A stretch of 64,000 nt of DNA from Halobiforma lacisalsi AJ5 (GTDB lineage Archaea; Halobacteriota; Halobacteria; Halobacteriales; Natrialbaceae): positions 1,240,001-1,304,000 of the forward strand of contig NZ_CP019285.1 of the NCBI RefSeq assembly GCF_000226975.2, in the 5' to 3' direction. A model generated the notes under the pieces. It made no database searches. It saw only the letters and a list, made by a program, of their open reading frames with translations, and was not told the origin of the DNA. The position numbers and the translations under genes were made by a program. Positions 16,270 to 25,007 of this stretch are shown piece after piece. Each line of letters begins with the position of its first letter. Within the stretch, counting starts at the first letter, position 1.

Positions 16270-17967
16270 TCATCCGCCGTACCTGTCCGCGAACCGTTCC
16301 CGGAGCGTCTCGAGGCCGGCGTCGACGCCCGTGTGCTCGTCGAATCGGATCTCGAGGAAGCCCGGCGGTGCGCCCTCCTGTAGCTCGACGTCGACGACGA
16401 CGTCGGTCTGTCGCCGGCAGAACCGTGCCAGTTCCTCGAGAACGGCCGGTTCCGCGACCGGGTCCGGCAGCCGCTCGGTCTGGCACTCGACGCTCGCGGC
16501 GTCGCCGACCCCGTCCAGTTCCCGCAGGACGTACAGGATCTCGTCGGCGATCGATTCGGGGGTGACCGCCTCGCGTGCTCGTTCTCGGTCGGTTCCCCGG
16601 CTGTCTCCCGGCTTCGGATCGCTCGAGGAAGCGGGAGGTGGATCGGAGCCGGGATCGGAACCTGGACCGGAGCCGGGATCGATCCCCTTCCGGCCGGTTT
16701 CGCCCTGGCGATCGCGGTCCCCCCTGCTTTCCTTCTGGACCTTCTCGAGGACGATTTCCCGCGCCTCCCGGTCGAGGTCGACCGCCACGTCGTGCCGCCG
16801 CGTGACGAGCGGGACGACGTCGGCGACGAGCGCCAGCGGTACCTCCTCCGGGACGTCGATCCTGCCCCGGCCGTGATCGACCGTTCCGACTACGCCGCCG
16901 AGGAAGTCCACCGTCACCAGCAATTCGTCGCTGCTCGCCCGGGCCTGGTCCAGCGTCCGCATCGCCTCGTCGAACGTACAGCGGTGCAGCGCCCGGGTCG
17001 CGTCCGAGAGCAGGCGTTCGATCTCGACGACGCCGTCGATCGATTCGTGTCGGCCCTCGACGACGAACTCGCCGATGCGGTCCCCGAGGTCGTCCTCGAG
17101 TCGGTCGGCCAGTTCCCGGACGTCCGCGAGCGTCTCCTCGACGGCCTCACGGCGGTCCGTAAACGCCTCCTCCTGGCGGCGGACGTAGGTCTCGATCTCG
17201 CGGCAGTGGTCGTACAGGGCCCCGATCGTCCGTGCGGCGTCCCGGACGTGCCGTTCCTCCTCGAGGACGTCCGCGGCGACGGATTCGACGTCGGCGACGT
17301 GGATCGTCCCGTCCGAGGGCGGGAGCGTGACCTCGCGGTACTGGCTCGGCAGGTTCACGATCTCGTAGGGTTCGCCGAACGCGGAGGAGACGCCCGGATC
17401 GAGGCGACCGTCGGCGATCGCCTCCTCGAGCGCGGTGCGCAACTCGCGTTCCAGTCGGTCGATCTCCCGTTTCGGGTCCGTGGCCGAATCCGGGTCGAAC
17501 GCCCGGGCCCGGTCGACCGCCGCGGGCGCGATCGGCTCGAGGCGCTCGAGCGTTCCGTCCCCGATTCGTTCCTCGAACGCGACTCGCGGGTCCTCGTCTC
17601 CGCCCAGTGTGGACGACGGTCGGTCGTCCGTTCCGGAACCGCCGTCGACGCGGGAGTCGGTCGACGCCTCCCTCTCGCTTCTCCCTTCGTTCGCGGCCGT
17701 TGCGGTCGATCCCGACCGGGCGCGAACTGCGGCGGCGAGTCCACCGCCGAGGACGAGCACCCCGCCGACTACGAGCGCGAGGCCGACCCCGGTGCCGAGG
17801 TCCCCCGCGACGCCGACCGTCGGCTCGAGGGCGGCGACTCCCCGCGAGAGCGACGTGACGGCCGGATCGATCACCTCCGGGAACGACGTTCCGGATCCCC
17901 GGTTCGTGGCGACCGCCGGCGGATCGCCGAACGGCCACCGTCCTCCCCCTGAACGGTCGATCTGCAT
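16270..17967 (-). CDS. Single-TM coiled-coil protein, first gene of the tubulin-like locus
   Basis: A 565-residue protein started at the ATG at 17967 (an ATG 9 bp earlier is too close to the TATA-like box). One transmembrane helix lies at about residues 55-80, followed by a Ser/Arg/Asp-rich linker and a large acidic region that is mostly helical (about 150-380). A further low-complexity Gly/Pro/Ser/Asp linker leads to an alpha/beta C-terminal domain of about 100 residues. The motif AL-x-R-x-x-F-x-x-A with AR eight residues later (near residue 325) matches one in the 701-residue protein at 7152-9257. No family recognised. Orientation and position make it part of the tubulin-like locus, though the convergence of function is inference. 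Confidence 0.82.
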   Translation of the reverse strand: MQIDRSGGGRWPFGDPPAVATNRGSGTSFPEVIDPAVTSLSRGVAALEPTVGVAGDLGTGVGLALVVGGVLVLGGGLAAAVRARSGSTATAANEGRSEREASTDSRVDGGSGTDDRPSSTLGGDEDPRVAFEERIGDGTLERLEPIAPAAVDRARAFDPDSATDPKREIDRLERELRTALEEAIADGRLDPGVSSAFGEPYEIVNLPSQYREVTLPPSDGTIHVADVESVAADVLEEERHVRDAARTIGALYDHCREIETYVRRQEEAFTDRREAVEETLADVRELADRLEDDLGDRIGEFVVEGRHESIDGVVEIERLLSDATRALHRCTFDEAMRTLDQARASSDELLVTVDFLGGVVGTVDHGRGRIDVPEEVPLALVADVVPLVTRRHDVAVDLDREAREIVLEKVQKESRGDRDRQGETGRKGIDPGSGPGSDPGSDPPPASSSDPKPGDSRGTDRERAREAVTPESIADEILYVLRELDGVGDAASVECQTERLPDPVAEPAVLEELARFCRRQTDVVVDVELQEGAPPGFLEIRFDEHTGVDAGLETLRERFADRYGG

Positions 17968-17987
17968 GTAGCACAACTGGCGAGTAG

Positions 17988-17999
17988 AGGGGTAAAGAA
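17988..17999 (-). promoter_or_regulatory. TATA-like box for the 16270-17967 gene
   Basis: Minus-strand CTTTACC centred near 17994 lies 27 bp before the ATG at 17967, the spacing expected for a leaderless haloarchaeal transcript. Confidence 0.45.
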
Positions 18000-18034
18000 G
18001 TATCGGCCTCGCGACCAGTACGGGCGGCGACCGG

Positions 18035-20401
18035 TCAGCGGACGGAAACGGTTCGGTGCCGCTCGACCGGCAACAGGGGTTCCTCCGGGAACGCGACGCT
18101 GACGGAGAACTCGAGTTCCTCCGTGTCGGCCCCGAAGACGCCGACGGGGACGGTCTCGGACCCTCGCAGGAAGGTGTTCGTGCTCGTCATCTCGGTCCCG
18201 TTTACCGTCACTTCGATCCCGGCGCGGGCGGGTTCGCCGACGTTCCGGACGGTCACCTCGTGGACCTCGTTCTCGCCCGTGGCGATCGTCTCGGGGAACG
18301 CGCCCCAGTCCATCTCGATCGAGGGCAGTGACTGGGCCCCTTCGTAGACCTGCTCGGCGACCCCCTCCGAGAGGCCGGCGTCGATCAGCCCCTCGATCTC
18401 GGCCTCGAGCACGTCGCCGGGGGTCGACAGCCCCTCTTTCGCGAGTTTGCTCGCGCGGCCGGGGCCGACGCCGTCGATGGCGGTCAGCCCGACCGCGTCC
18501 TCGGCGACGCCGTTCTCGATCCGGGCCTCGACCCGCCGGGCGAGGTTCGCCGCGTGCGGGCCGACGAACCGGTCGAGGAACGCGCCGAGCGCCGACAGCA
18601 GGCGGGTGGCGTTCCGCCGGATGACCCAGGCGTCGCTTTGCAGTTCCGCGGGGGTGGTGCCGCTGGCCGCCGACCGGAGGATCGCAAGCACCTTCCGCTG
18701 GCCGGCCTCGAGGTCGTCGGTTTCCTGACCGACGAGGACGGCGTTGACGGCTTCGCGCTCGTCCTGGCGGGCCGAGACGGATTCGAACTCCGCGGCTCCG
18801 GCCACGGCTGCGAGGACGTCCTCGGTCTCGAGGGCGTCGTCCTCGCCGTCTGCGACCCGGTCACAGAGCGCGGCGAACGACGCGGCCGTCTCCAGGCGCA
18901 GGTAGTACTTCGAGGCGAGCACGCCCCGCGGGGTCGCCTCGATCGAGAGGTCACCCGACTCGCCGGTCTCGACGAAGCCGCGCTCGACCAGTTCCTCGAG
19001 GCAGTCCCGGACACGTTGACGGAGGTTCGGGAAGTCGTACGCCTCGGGCTTCGACTGGCCCCGCACGTAGTAGAAGGTCGTCTCGAGCCAGTCCATCACG
19101 TCGTCGAGATCGGTGATGGTCCCCATCGCGATCTCGGCGTTCAGGTGGGTCTCGAGGCTGTCGGCCAGTCTGGACTCGATCTCCTTGCCCTCGTTCAGCA
19201 GGCGCCGGTACTTGTCGGCGTCGGCGCCGTCGCAGACGACCCAGCCGTAGCCGACGTCGTCGTACCCCGGCCGTCCCGCGCGGCCGAGCATCTGGAGGAC
19301 GTCGAGCGGACTCATGTCGACCTCGCCCTCGAGGGGGTCGTGCAGTTTCGTGTCCCGGATCACGACGCAGCGGGCCGGGAGGTTGACGCCCCAGGCCAGC
19401 GTCGACGTCGAGAACAGCAACTCGATGTGACCCTCCTTGAACCACTCCTCGACGAGGTCGCGGTCGTTCTTCGAGAGGCCGGCGTGGTGGAAGGCCACGC
19501 CGTCTAACACGGAGTTGCGGAGGGTGTCGTTTTCCAGTTCCTTCGATTCGGTGTGGAAGTCGTAGTCGCCGCGGGCCCCCATCGGCACGTCGCGTTCGGC
19601 GATCTCGTCGCGGGCCGCCTCGGCCGCGCGGACGGTGTCCTGGCGCGAGGAGACGAACACGAGCGCCTGGCCGTCCTCCCGGAGGTGTGGCTCCGCGAGG
19701 TCCAGGGCCCGGTAGAGCCGGCGGTACTTGTCCGCGAAGGAGTTCTCGCCGTGGGTGTAGGTCTTCACGCCGGCGTTCAGGTCGACCGGGCGGTACTCCT
19801 CGCCGAACTCGAAGGTCGTCTCCTCGGGGGCGTCGAGCCAGGCGGCCACGTCGTCGACGTTCGGCATCGTCGCCGACAGCGCGACGATACGCGGATCGCA
19901 GAGCCGACGGAGCCGCGAGATGGTGACCTCGAGCACCGACCCGCGCCGGTCGGCGTCAAGCAGGTGGACCTCGTCGATGACGCAGACGTCGACGTCGGTG
20001 ACGAAGTCGTACCGCCGGGAGTCGTGTTTGCGCGTCGCCGAGTCGAGTTTCTCGGGGGTCATCACGAGGATGTCCGCGTGACGCGCGCGGCGCGGGTTCA
20101 GGTCCCGCTCGCCGGTGACGACGTACACCGAGTAGTCGAGGTCCTCGAAGCGGTTCCAGTCGTCCTCCTTCTCGTTGGTCAGCGCCCGCAGGGGCGCGAT
20201 AAACAGCGCGGTGCCGCCGTCGGCGAGCGCCTTGCAGATCGCCAGCTCCGCCAGGGCGGTCTTGCCCGAGGCGGTCGGCGCGCTCGCGACGACGTTCGCC
20301 TCGGACTCGAGTAAGGCGGGCAGGGCCTCGCGTTGCATTCGGTTGAACTCCTCGAACGCGAAGGCGTCGGCGAATTCGGGCAGAACCTCGGCGACCTCCA
20401 T
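18035..20401 (-). CDS. Ski2/Hel308-type superfamily 2 helicase
   Basis: A 788-residue ATP-dependent helicase. Walker A APTASGKT is at 41-48, the DEVH box at 143-146, SATMPN at about 176-181 and the motif VI region QMLGRAGRPGY near 345-355. A winged-helix and ratchet-like helical region follows. A helix-hairpin-helix segment (AIDGVGPGRASKLAKEG) lies near residue 640, and a C-terminal beta domain of about 90 residues ends the protein. This order matches Hel308-family DNA repair helicases, which unwind lagging-strand substrates at stalled forks; the extra C-terminal beta domain suggests the haloarchaeal Hel308b-like paralogue rather than canonical Hel308. RNA helicases of the Ski2/Brr2 group are the alternative. 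It is transcribed alone, away from the PH-domain gene by 78 bp. Confidence 0.92.
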   Translation of the reverse strand: MEVAEVLPEFADAFAFEEFNRMQREALPALLESEANVVASAPTASGKTALAELAICKALADGGTALFIAPLRALTNEKEDDWNRFEDLDYSVYVVTGERDLNPRRARHADILVMTPEKLDSATRKHDSRRYDFVTDVDVCVIDEVHLLDADRRGSVLEVTISRLRRLCDPRIVALSATMPNVDDVAAWLDAPEETTFEFGEEYRPVDLNAGVKTYTHGENSFADKYRRLYRALDLAEPHLREDGQALVFVSSRQDTVRAAEAARDEIAERDVPMGARGDYDFHTESKELENDTLRNSVLDGVAFHHAGLSKNDRDLVEEWFKEGHIELLFSTSTLAWGVNLPARCVVIRDTKLHDPLEGEVDMSPLDVLQMLGRAGRPGYDDVGYGWVVCDGADADKYRRLLNEGKEIESRLADSLETHLNAEIAMGTITDLDDVMDWLETTFYYVRGQSKPEAYDFPNLRQRVRDCLEELVERGFVETGESGDLSIEATPRGVLASKYYLRLETAASFAALCDRVADGEDDALETEDVLAAVAGAAEFESVSARQDEREAVNAVLVGQETDDLEAGQRKVLAILRSAASGTTPAELQSDAWVIRRNATRLLSALGAFLDRFVGPHAANLARRVEARIENGVAEDAVGLTAIDGVGPGRASKLAKEGLSTPGDVLEAEIEGLIDAGLSEGVAEQVYEGAQSLPSIEMDWGAFPETIATGENEVHEVTVRNVGEPARAGIEVTVNGTEMTSTNTFLRGSETVPVGVFGADTEELEFSVSVAFPEEPLLPVERHRTVSVR

Positions 20402-20479
20402 CAGGCGGATACGGGGAGCGGGCGATCAAAGGCGTTTCCTTCCCCGGCCGGGATCGTCGCGAGGCGGTTCGTCGATGGG

Positions 20480-21049
20480 TTACGTGGACCGGTTCCGGCT
20501 CCGGCTCCGTTCCCCGCTCCGGTCCCGATCGACGAGTTTCCCCAACTGTTCGTTCAACGCGCCGTTCGCACGCTCGGGTTCGGGCGTCCGTTCGAAGGTC
20601 AGTTCGGGGTCGCCCGAGCCAGCGGTGTAGATCGTCAGGTCGCCATAGCCCAGGAGTCGGCCGAGCACGTCCTGCTCGAGGGCGGTGTTCTGGACGCGGT
20701 CGATCCGGAACTGGGTGACGTTCCGGGAGACGATGCCGCGTTTCTTGTACAGTTCCTCGGAGGTGATCACGTACCGCGTGTTCGTCCAGACGACGTACTG
20801 GACGAGCACGAGCGCGATGCCGAGGACGACGAGCGCGACTCCCACCAGGGAGAGGCCCCCGACGCCCCCGTCGGTGACGCTCCAGGCGGCCACGGCAAAC
20901 CCCACGAGGACGAGCGCCAGCCCGATCGGCACCCTGACGCCCATCGTGACCGGGTGCGGCCGACTCTCCCAGACGACGTTCTCCTCGCCGGAGAGGTGCA
21001 GCCAGTCCGGGTGGGTCGTGGCCGGGGTCGATGGCGTCGGACGGCTCAC
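20480..21049 (-). CDS. Bacterial-PH-domain (bPH2) membrane protein
   Basis: A 189-residue protein with a GTG start at 21049; an open frame continues upstream but its composition is arginine-rich and it overlaps the MATE gene. A short N-terminal segment with a WESRPHP motif precedes two transmembrane helices (about 35-75). The bPH2 domain follows, with TNTRYVITSEELYKKRGI and DRVQNTALEQ, the hallmark sequences of YdbS/YdbT-like membrane proteins. The tail is basic and Arg/Ser-rich. The family is widespread and poorly characterised; it is thought to assist membrane or secretion functions. Not related by eye to the PH-like domain in the tubulin-like locus. Confidence 0.85.
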   Translation of the reverse strand: MSRPTPSTPATTHPDWLHLSGEENVVWESRPHPVTMGVRVPIGLALVLVGFAVAAWSVTDGGVGGLSLVGVALVVLGIALVLVQYVVWTNTRYVITSEELYKKRGIVSRNVTQFRIDRVQNTALEQDVLGRLLGYGDLTIYTAGSGDPELTFERTPEPERANGALNEQLGKLVDRDRSGERSRSRNRST

Positions 21050-21129
21050 GGAGGAGCGTATTCCGCTCGTTCCCGTAAAGCTATCGCGGGTAGGGAGTGG
21101 TTTCCCCGCTCGCTCTCGAGGCGTCGTAC

Positions 21130-22504
21130 TCAGTCGGCCGCGTCGGCCTCTCCGGCGGCGACGTCGACCGCCCTGACGTTCATCCCGTTGCTCGTTTCGT
21201 ACCAGTAGTAGCAGCCCAGACCGACCGCGACGGCGACGTTCGAGGCGGTGACCGACCAGAAGACGCCGACGACGCCCCAGCCAAGCAAGAGGGCCGCCCC
21301 CGCGGCGATCGGTAGCCGGACGATCCAGTACTGCAGGAGGGTCGCGACGAGACTCGTCCGGGTGCGTCGCGCCCCGTTGAACCCCGCCTGCAGGAGGTAG
21401 GTCGCGCCGATCGCCCAGTAGCCGTACGCGAGGATCTCGAGGTACTGCGCCGCGACCTCGACCTCGGCGGCCGTCGCATCGGGGACGAAAAGCACCGACA
21501 GCGTCTCGGGGATGGCCCACTGGATCGCACCGACGATCGAAAGCGCACCGGCTGCGATGGCGACGCCGACCCACGTCGTCCGCCGGGCGCGCTCGGGCAG
21601 TTCAGCGCCCAGGCTCTGGCCGATCATGCTCTGGGCGGCCTGCTGGAGCCCCATCGCCGGGACGAAGGCGATGGTCGCGACCCGAGCGCCGACCGTAAAC
21701 GCCGCGAGCCCCGCCGCGCCGCCGACGGCGGCGACGAGCCAGATCATTCCGACCCGGGCCGACTGGCTCCAGACGGATCTCGAGCCAGTCACCGACGTCG
21801 AACGCACGGACCTCGCGGGTGAGGACGAACCCGTCGCGTCCAACGAGCGCGAGCGTGAGCCCGAACAGCAGGGCAACGCCGTAGGCGGCGGCCGTCGCGT
21901 ACGCGGCACCGGCGATCCCGAGTTCGGGCGCCGGTCCCCAGCCGAAGATCAGGAACGGATCGAGGACGACGTTGACCGCGACCGCGACGACGTTGATGTA
22001 CAGCGCAGCGCGCGTATCGCCCCAGCCGATAAAGCCCGACTCGAGCGACTCGCTCGCGCTCATCAGGGGAAAGGCGACCGCGTACGCCGCGAGGTACAGC
22101 GCCGCGAGTTCGGTGACGCTCGCTTCGGCCCCGAGGACGCCGACGATGTCACGGGCGAAGACGAAAACCAGCGCCGCGACTACCACGCCGGCGACGAACC
22201 CGAGGAGAACCCCGTTGAACGCGGCCCGGCGGCCGTCCCGGAGTTCGTCCGCACCGGTCCGCTGTGAGACCAGTACCTGCGTGCCGACGCTGGTCCCGAT
22301 GGAGACGGCAGCAAGCAGGCCCAGAAGCGGGAAGTTCAACCCGACGGCCGCGACCGCCTCGAGGCTGAGACGGCCGAGCCAGAGGGTATCGATCACTTGC
22401 TGGGCGACCTGCACGAGGTTCTGGACGAGCAGCGGTGCCGCCAGGATCGCGAGCGTCGTCGGGATGGGTCCGCTTGTAATTTCCTCACGACCGATGTCGA
22501 ACAT
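21130..22504 (-). pseudogene. MATE-family multidrug/Na+ antiporter, frameshifted
   Basis: The N-terminal half, from the ATG at 22504, reads as a MATE transporter: GPIPTTLAILAAPLLVQNL, then TQVLVSQRTGA and a helical hairpin series to about residue 240 (FDVGDWLEI). Beyond about 21782 the MATE sequence continues only in another frame (SARVGMIWLVAAVGGAAG and onward to 21130). The net change is not a multiple of three, and the junction also seems to lack about ten residues that other MATE proteins have before the seventh helix, so it looks like a small deletion. Together the parts give about 458 codons, near family size. Either a real inactivation or a sequencing error; a two-piece functional protein is unlikely. 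Confidence 0.85.
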
Positions 22505-22687
22505 CTACCGCCACTGGTTATTAGTAAATAAAATAAAAGTTTCGCTCGCCGACCAGCCGGCGGACGCCGGCGGGATCGGTCGGGCCGTTCGACGCTTCGA
22601 CTCGTTCGGGCCGTTTGATTCGTCCCGGCCCGTTCGACTCGTTCGACGACCGCAACCACTTTTCCCTCGGGGCCCGAGGACTCGGGT

Positions 22688-23647
22688 ATGAGCAGCGCTC
22701 GAAAGCCCGACTGGCTCAAGATGCGGCCGCCGTCGGGCCGGGAGTTTACCGACATCCGGGAATCCCTCCGCGACCGGAACCTACACACCGTCTGTGAGGA
22801 GGCGAACTGTCCGAACCTCGGGGAATGCTGGTCCGGCGGCGAGGGCAGCGACGACGGCGGCACCGCGACGTTCATGCTGATGGGCGACCGCTGCTCGCGG
22901 GCCTGTAACTTCTGTGACGTCCAGACGGGCGGGATGGAACCGCTCGACCCCGACGAGCCGGAGAACGTCGCCGACGCCGTCGCCGAGATCGGGCTGGACT
23001 ACGTCGTCCTCACGTCGGTCGACCGGGACGACCTGCCCGACCAGGGCGCGGGCCACTTCGCCGAGACGATCCGAGAGATCAAGGACCGCCACCCGGGTAT
23101 CCTCGTCGAGGTACTCATCCCCGACTTCCAGGGCGAGGAACACCTCGTGCGGAAGATCATCGACGCCGACCCGGACGTGATCGCCCACAACGTCGAGACC
23201 GTCGAGCGCCTGCAGTTCCCCGTCCGGGATCGCCGCGCCGGGTACGAACAGTCGCTATCGGTTCTCGAGCAGGTCGACCGCGAATCGGACATCTACACGA
23301 AGACGTCGATCATGCTCGGCCACGGCGAGTACGACCACGAGGTCTACCAGACGCTGGCGGATCTGCGTGAGCGGGGCGTCGACGTCGTCACCCTCGGGCA
23401 GTATCTGCGGCCCTCGCGGGACCACCTCGAGGTCGAGCGGTACGACCACCCGCACAAGTACGAGACCTGGCGACGGGTCGCCGAGGAGGAGTTAGGATTC
23501 CTCTACTGTGCCAGTGGTCCGATGGTCCGCTCGTCGTACAAGGCGGGCGAACTGTTCGTCGACGCCGTGCTCCGAGACGGGAAGAGCGTCGAGGAAGCGC
23601 GACGCGACGCGCACTCGAGCGACTCGACGGTTTCGACTGCGGAGTAA
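22688..23647 (+). CDS. lipA: Lipoyl synthase
   Basis: A 319-residue radical SAM enzyme that inserts two sulfurs into the octanoyl group on lipoyl domains. Both iron-sulfur cysteine sets are present: CEEANCPNLGECW (36-48) for the auxiliary cluster and CSRACNFC (69-76, C-x3-C-x2-C) for the SAM cluster. The C-terminal SSYKAGE motif near residue 285, with its serine cluster ligand, is also there. Length and order match bacterial and haloarchaeal LipA. It stands just upstream of, and co-directional with, the 2-oxoacid dehydrogenase genes whose E2 it would modify, about 250 bp away. Confidence 0.97.
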   Translation: MSSARKPDWLKMRPPSGREFTDIRESLRDRNLHTVCEEANCPNLGECWSGGEGSDDGGTATFMLMGDRCSRACNFCDVQTGGMEPLDPDEPENVADAVAEIGLDYVVLTSVDRDDLPDQGAGHFAETIREIKDRHPGILVEVLIPDFQGEEHLVRKIIDADPDVIAHNVETVERLQFPVRDRRAGYEQSLSVLEQVDRESDIYTKTSIMLGHGEYDHEVYQTLADLRERGVDVVTLGQYLRPSRDHLEVERYDHPHKYETWRRVAEEELGFLYCASGPMVRSSYKAGELFVDAVLRDGKSVEEARRDAHSSDSTVSTAE

Positions 23648-23822
23648 CTGGACTTTCCGTTCTTTCTCGCGTTCGTTTTCCGTTCGGCCTCGAGAGCCGG
23701 TAGGCCGGTCCTACCCGATCGATCGTGGGAGAATGACGTGCTCTCGAGGCGATGTGGACGATTGACCGATCCGCCCGGGATTCCCCGGACGCCTCCCGTC
23801 CGCGCGGGCAAGAATCTCATTG

Positions 23823-23850
23823 ATAGTAAACTATTTACGAAAATCCTTTA
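23823..23850 (+). promoter_or_regulatory. Promoter region of the 2-oxoacid dehydrogenase operon with small inverted repeat
   Basis: An AT-rich island (TTTACGAAAATCCTTTA) lies 45-60 bp before the GTG at 23895. Just before it ATAGT-AA-ACTAT forms a short inverted repeat (23823-23834) that could be an operator. The surrounding DNA is GC-rich, so the island stands out. Confidence 0.45.
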
Positions 23851-23894
23851 ACGTGAGCGATAGATCGTTGCAACATGCGCAGGTGGGTTTACCC

Positions 23895-25004
23895 GTGAGT
23901 ACGCTACAGCGCGATCCCCGAGAGCGAGTACAGGTGCTCGACGAGGAGGGCCAGGTGCTCGACGACGCCGAGGTCCCGGACCTCTCGGAAGAGGAGTTGC
24001 TCGAGATGTACGAACAGATGCGGCTGGCCCGGCACTTCGACGAACGGGCTGTCAGCCTCCAGCGACAGGGGCGGATGGGAACGTACCCGCCGCTGTCCGG
24101 GCAGGAGGGGGCTCAGATCGGGAGCGCCCACGCCCTGGACGAGGAGGACTGGGTCTTCCCCAGTTACCGCGAACACGGCACCGGGCTGGTTCGGGGGCTG
24201 TCGCTCAAGCGGACGCTGCTGTACTGGATGGGTCACGAGGAGGGGAATCAGATCCCCGAAGAGGCCAACATCTTCACGGTCGCGGTGCCGATCGCGACCC
24301 AGATCCCGCACGCGACGGGCGCCGCCTGGGCCTCACAGCTCAAAGGCGAGAACAAGGCCTTCCTCTGTTACTTCGGCGACGGCGCAACTTCGGAGGGCGA
24401 CTTCCACGAGGGGCTGAACTTCGCCGGCGTCTTCGACACGCCGAACGTCTTCTTCTGTAACAACAACCAGTGGGCGATCTCGGTCCCCCGGGAGCGCCAG
24501 ACCGCGAGCGAAACGCTGGCCCAGAAAGCGACGGCCTACGGCTTCGAGGGCGTCCAGGTCGACGGAATGGACCCCCTGGCGGTGTACAAGGTCACCCGTG
24601 ACGCCGTCGAGAAGGCGAAAAACCCCGGCGAGGACGAACTCCGGCCGACGCTGATCGAGGCGGTCCAGTACCGCTTCGGTGCCCACACGACGGCGGACGA
24701 CCCGTCGGTCTACCGCGACGACGAGGAGGTCGAACGCTGGAAGCAGAAGGATCCGATCCCGCGGATGGAGACGTTCCTGCGGAACAACGGGATGCTCGAC
24801 GACGAGCGGGTCGACGCGATCGAGACCCGCATCGAGGAGTCGGTTGCCGATGCCATCGACGCCGCCGAATCCGTCGAGCGCCCCGATCCGGAGGAGATCT
24901 TCGCCCACGTCTACGAGGGCATGCCGAAGCGACTCCAGCGCCAGCTCGAGTACTTCGAATCGATCCGCGAGGAACACGGCGACGACGCCCTGCTGGAGGG
25001 ATAA
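23895..25004 (+). CDS. pdhA: 2-oxoacid dehydrogenase E1 component, alpha subunit
   Basis: A 369-residue thiamine diphosphate enzyme subunit. The GTG at 23895 (VSTLQRDP) is chosen because haloarchaeal homologues start there; an ATG at 23820 would read through the promoter. The TPP motif GDG...NN is present ([13 protein letters not shown] then CNNNQWAIS). The phosphorylation-loop-like region [13 protein letters not shown] and the substrate-site FPSYREHG are visible. It decarboxylates a 2-oxoacid and passes the acyl group to E2. It starts an operon with E1 beta 3 bp later. The name pdhA is by similarity: haloarchaea oxidise pyruvate with ferredoxin oxidoreductases, so the true substrate (pyruvate, branched-chain oxoacids, acetoin) is open. 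Confidence 0.93.
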   Translation: MSTLQRDPRERVQVLDEEGQVLDDAEVPDLSEEELLEMYEQMRLARHFDERAVSLQRQGRMGTYPPLSGQEGAQIGSAHALDEEDWVFPSYREHGTGLVRGLSLKRTLLYWMGHEEGNQIPEEANIFTVAVPIATQIPHATGAAWASQLKGENKAFLCYFGDGATSEGDFHEGLNFAGVFDTPNVFFCNNNQWAISVPRERQTASETLAQKATAYGFEGVQVDGMDPLAVYKVTRDAVEKAKNPGEDELRPTLIEAVQYRFGAHTTADDPSVYRDDEEVERWKQKDPIPRMETFLRNNGMLDDERVDAIETRIEESVADAIDAAESVERPDPEEIFAHVYEGMPKRLQRQLEYFESIREEHGDDALLEG

Positions 25005-25007
25005 CAC

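Noticed and set aside
1-17967. FtsZ1/FtsZ2 cell-division identity for the tubulin-like genes
   Set aside because: Signature surroundings, insertions and operon partners differ; no SepF or other division gene nearby.
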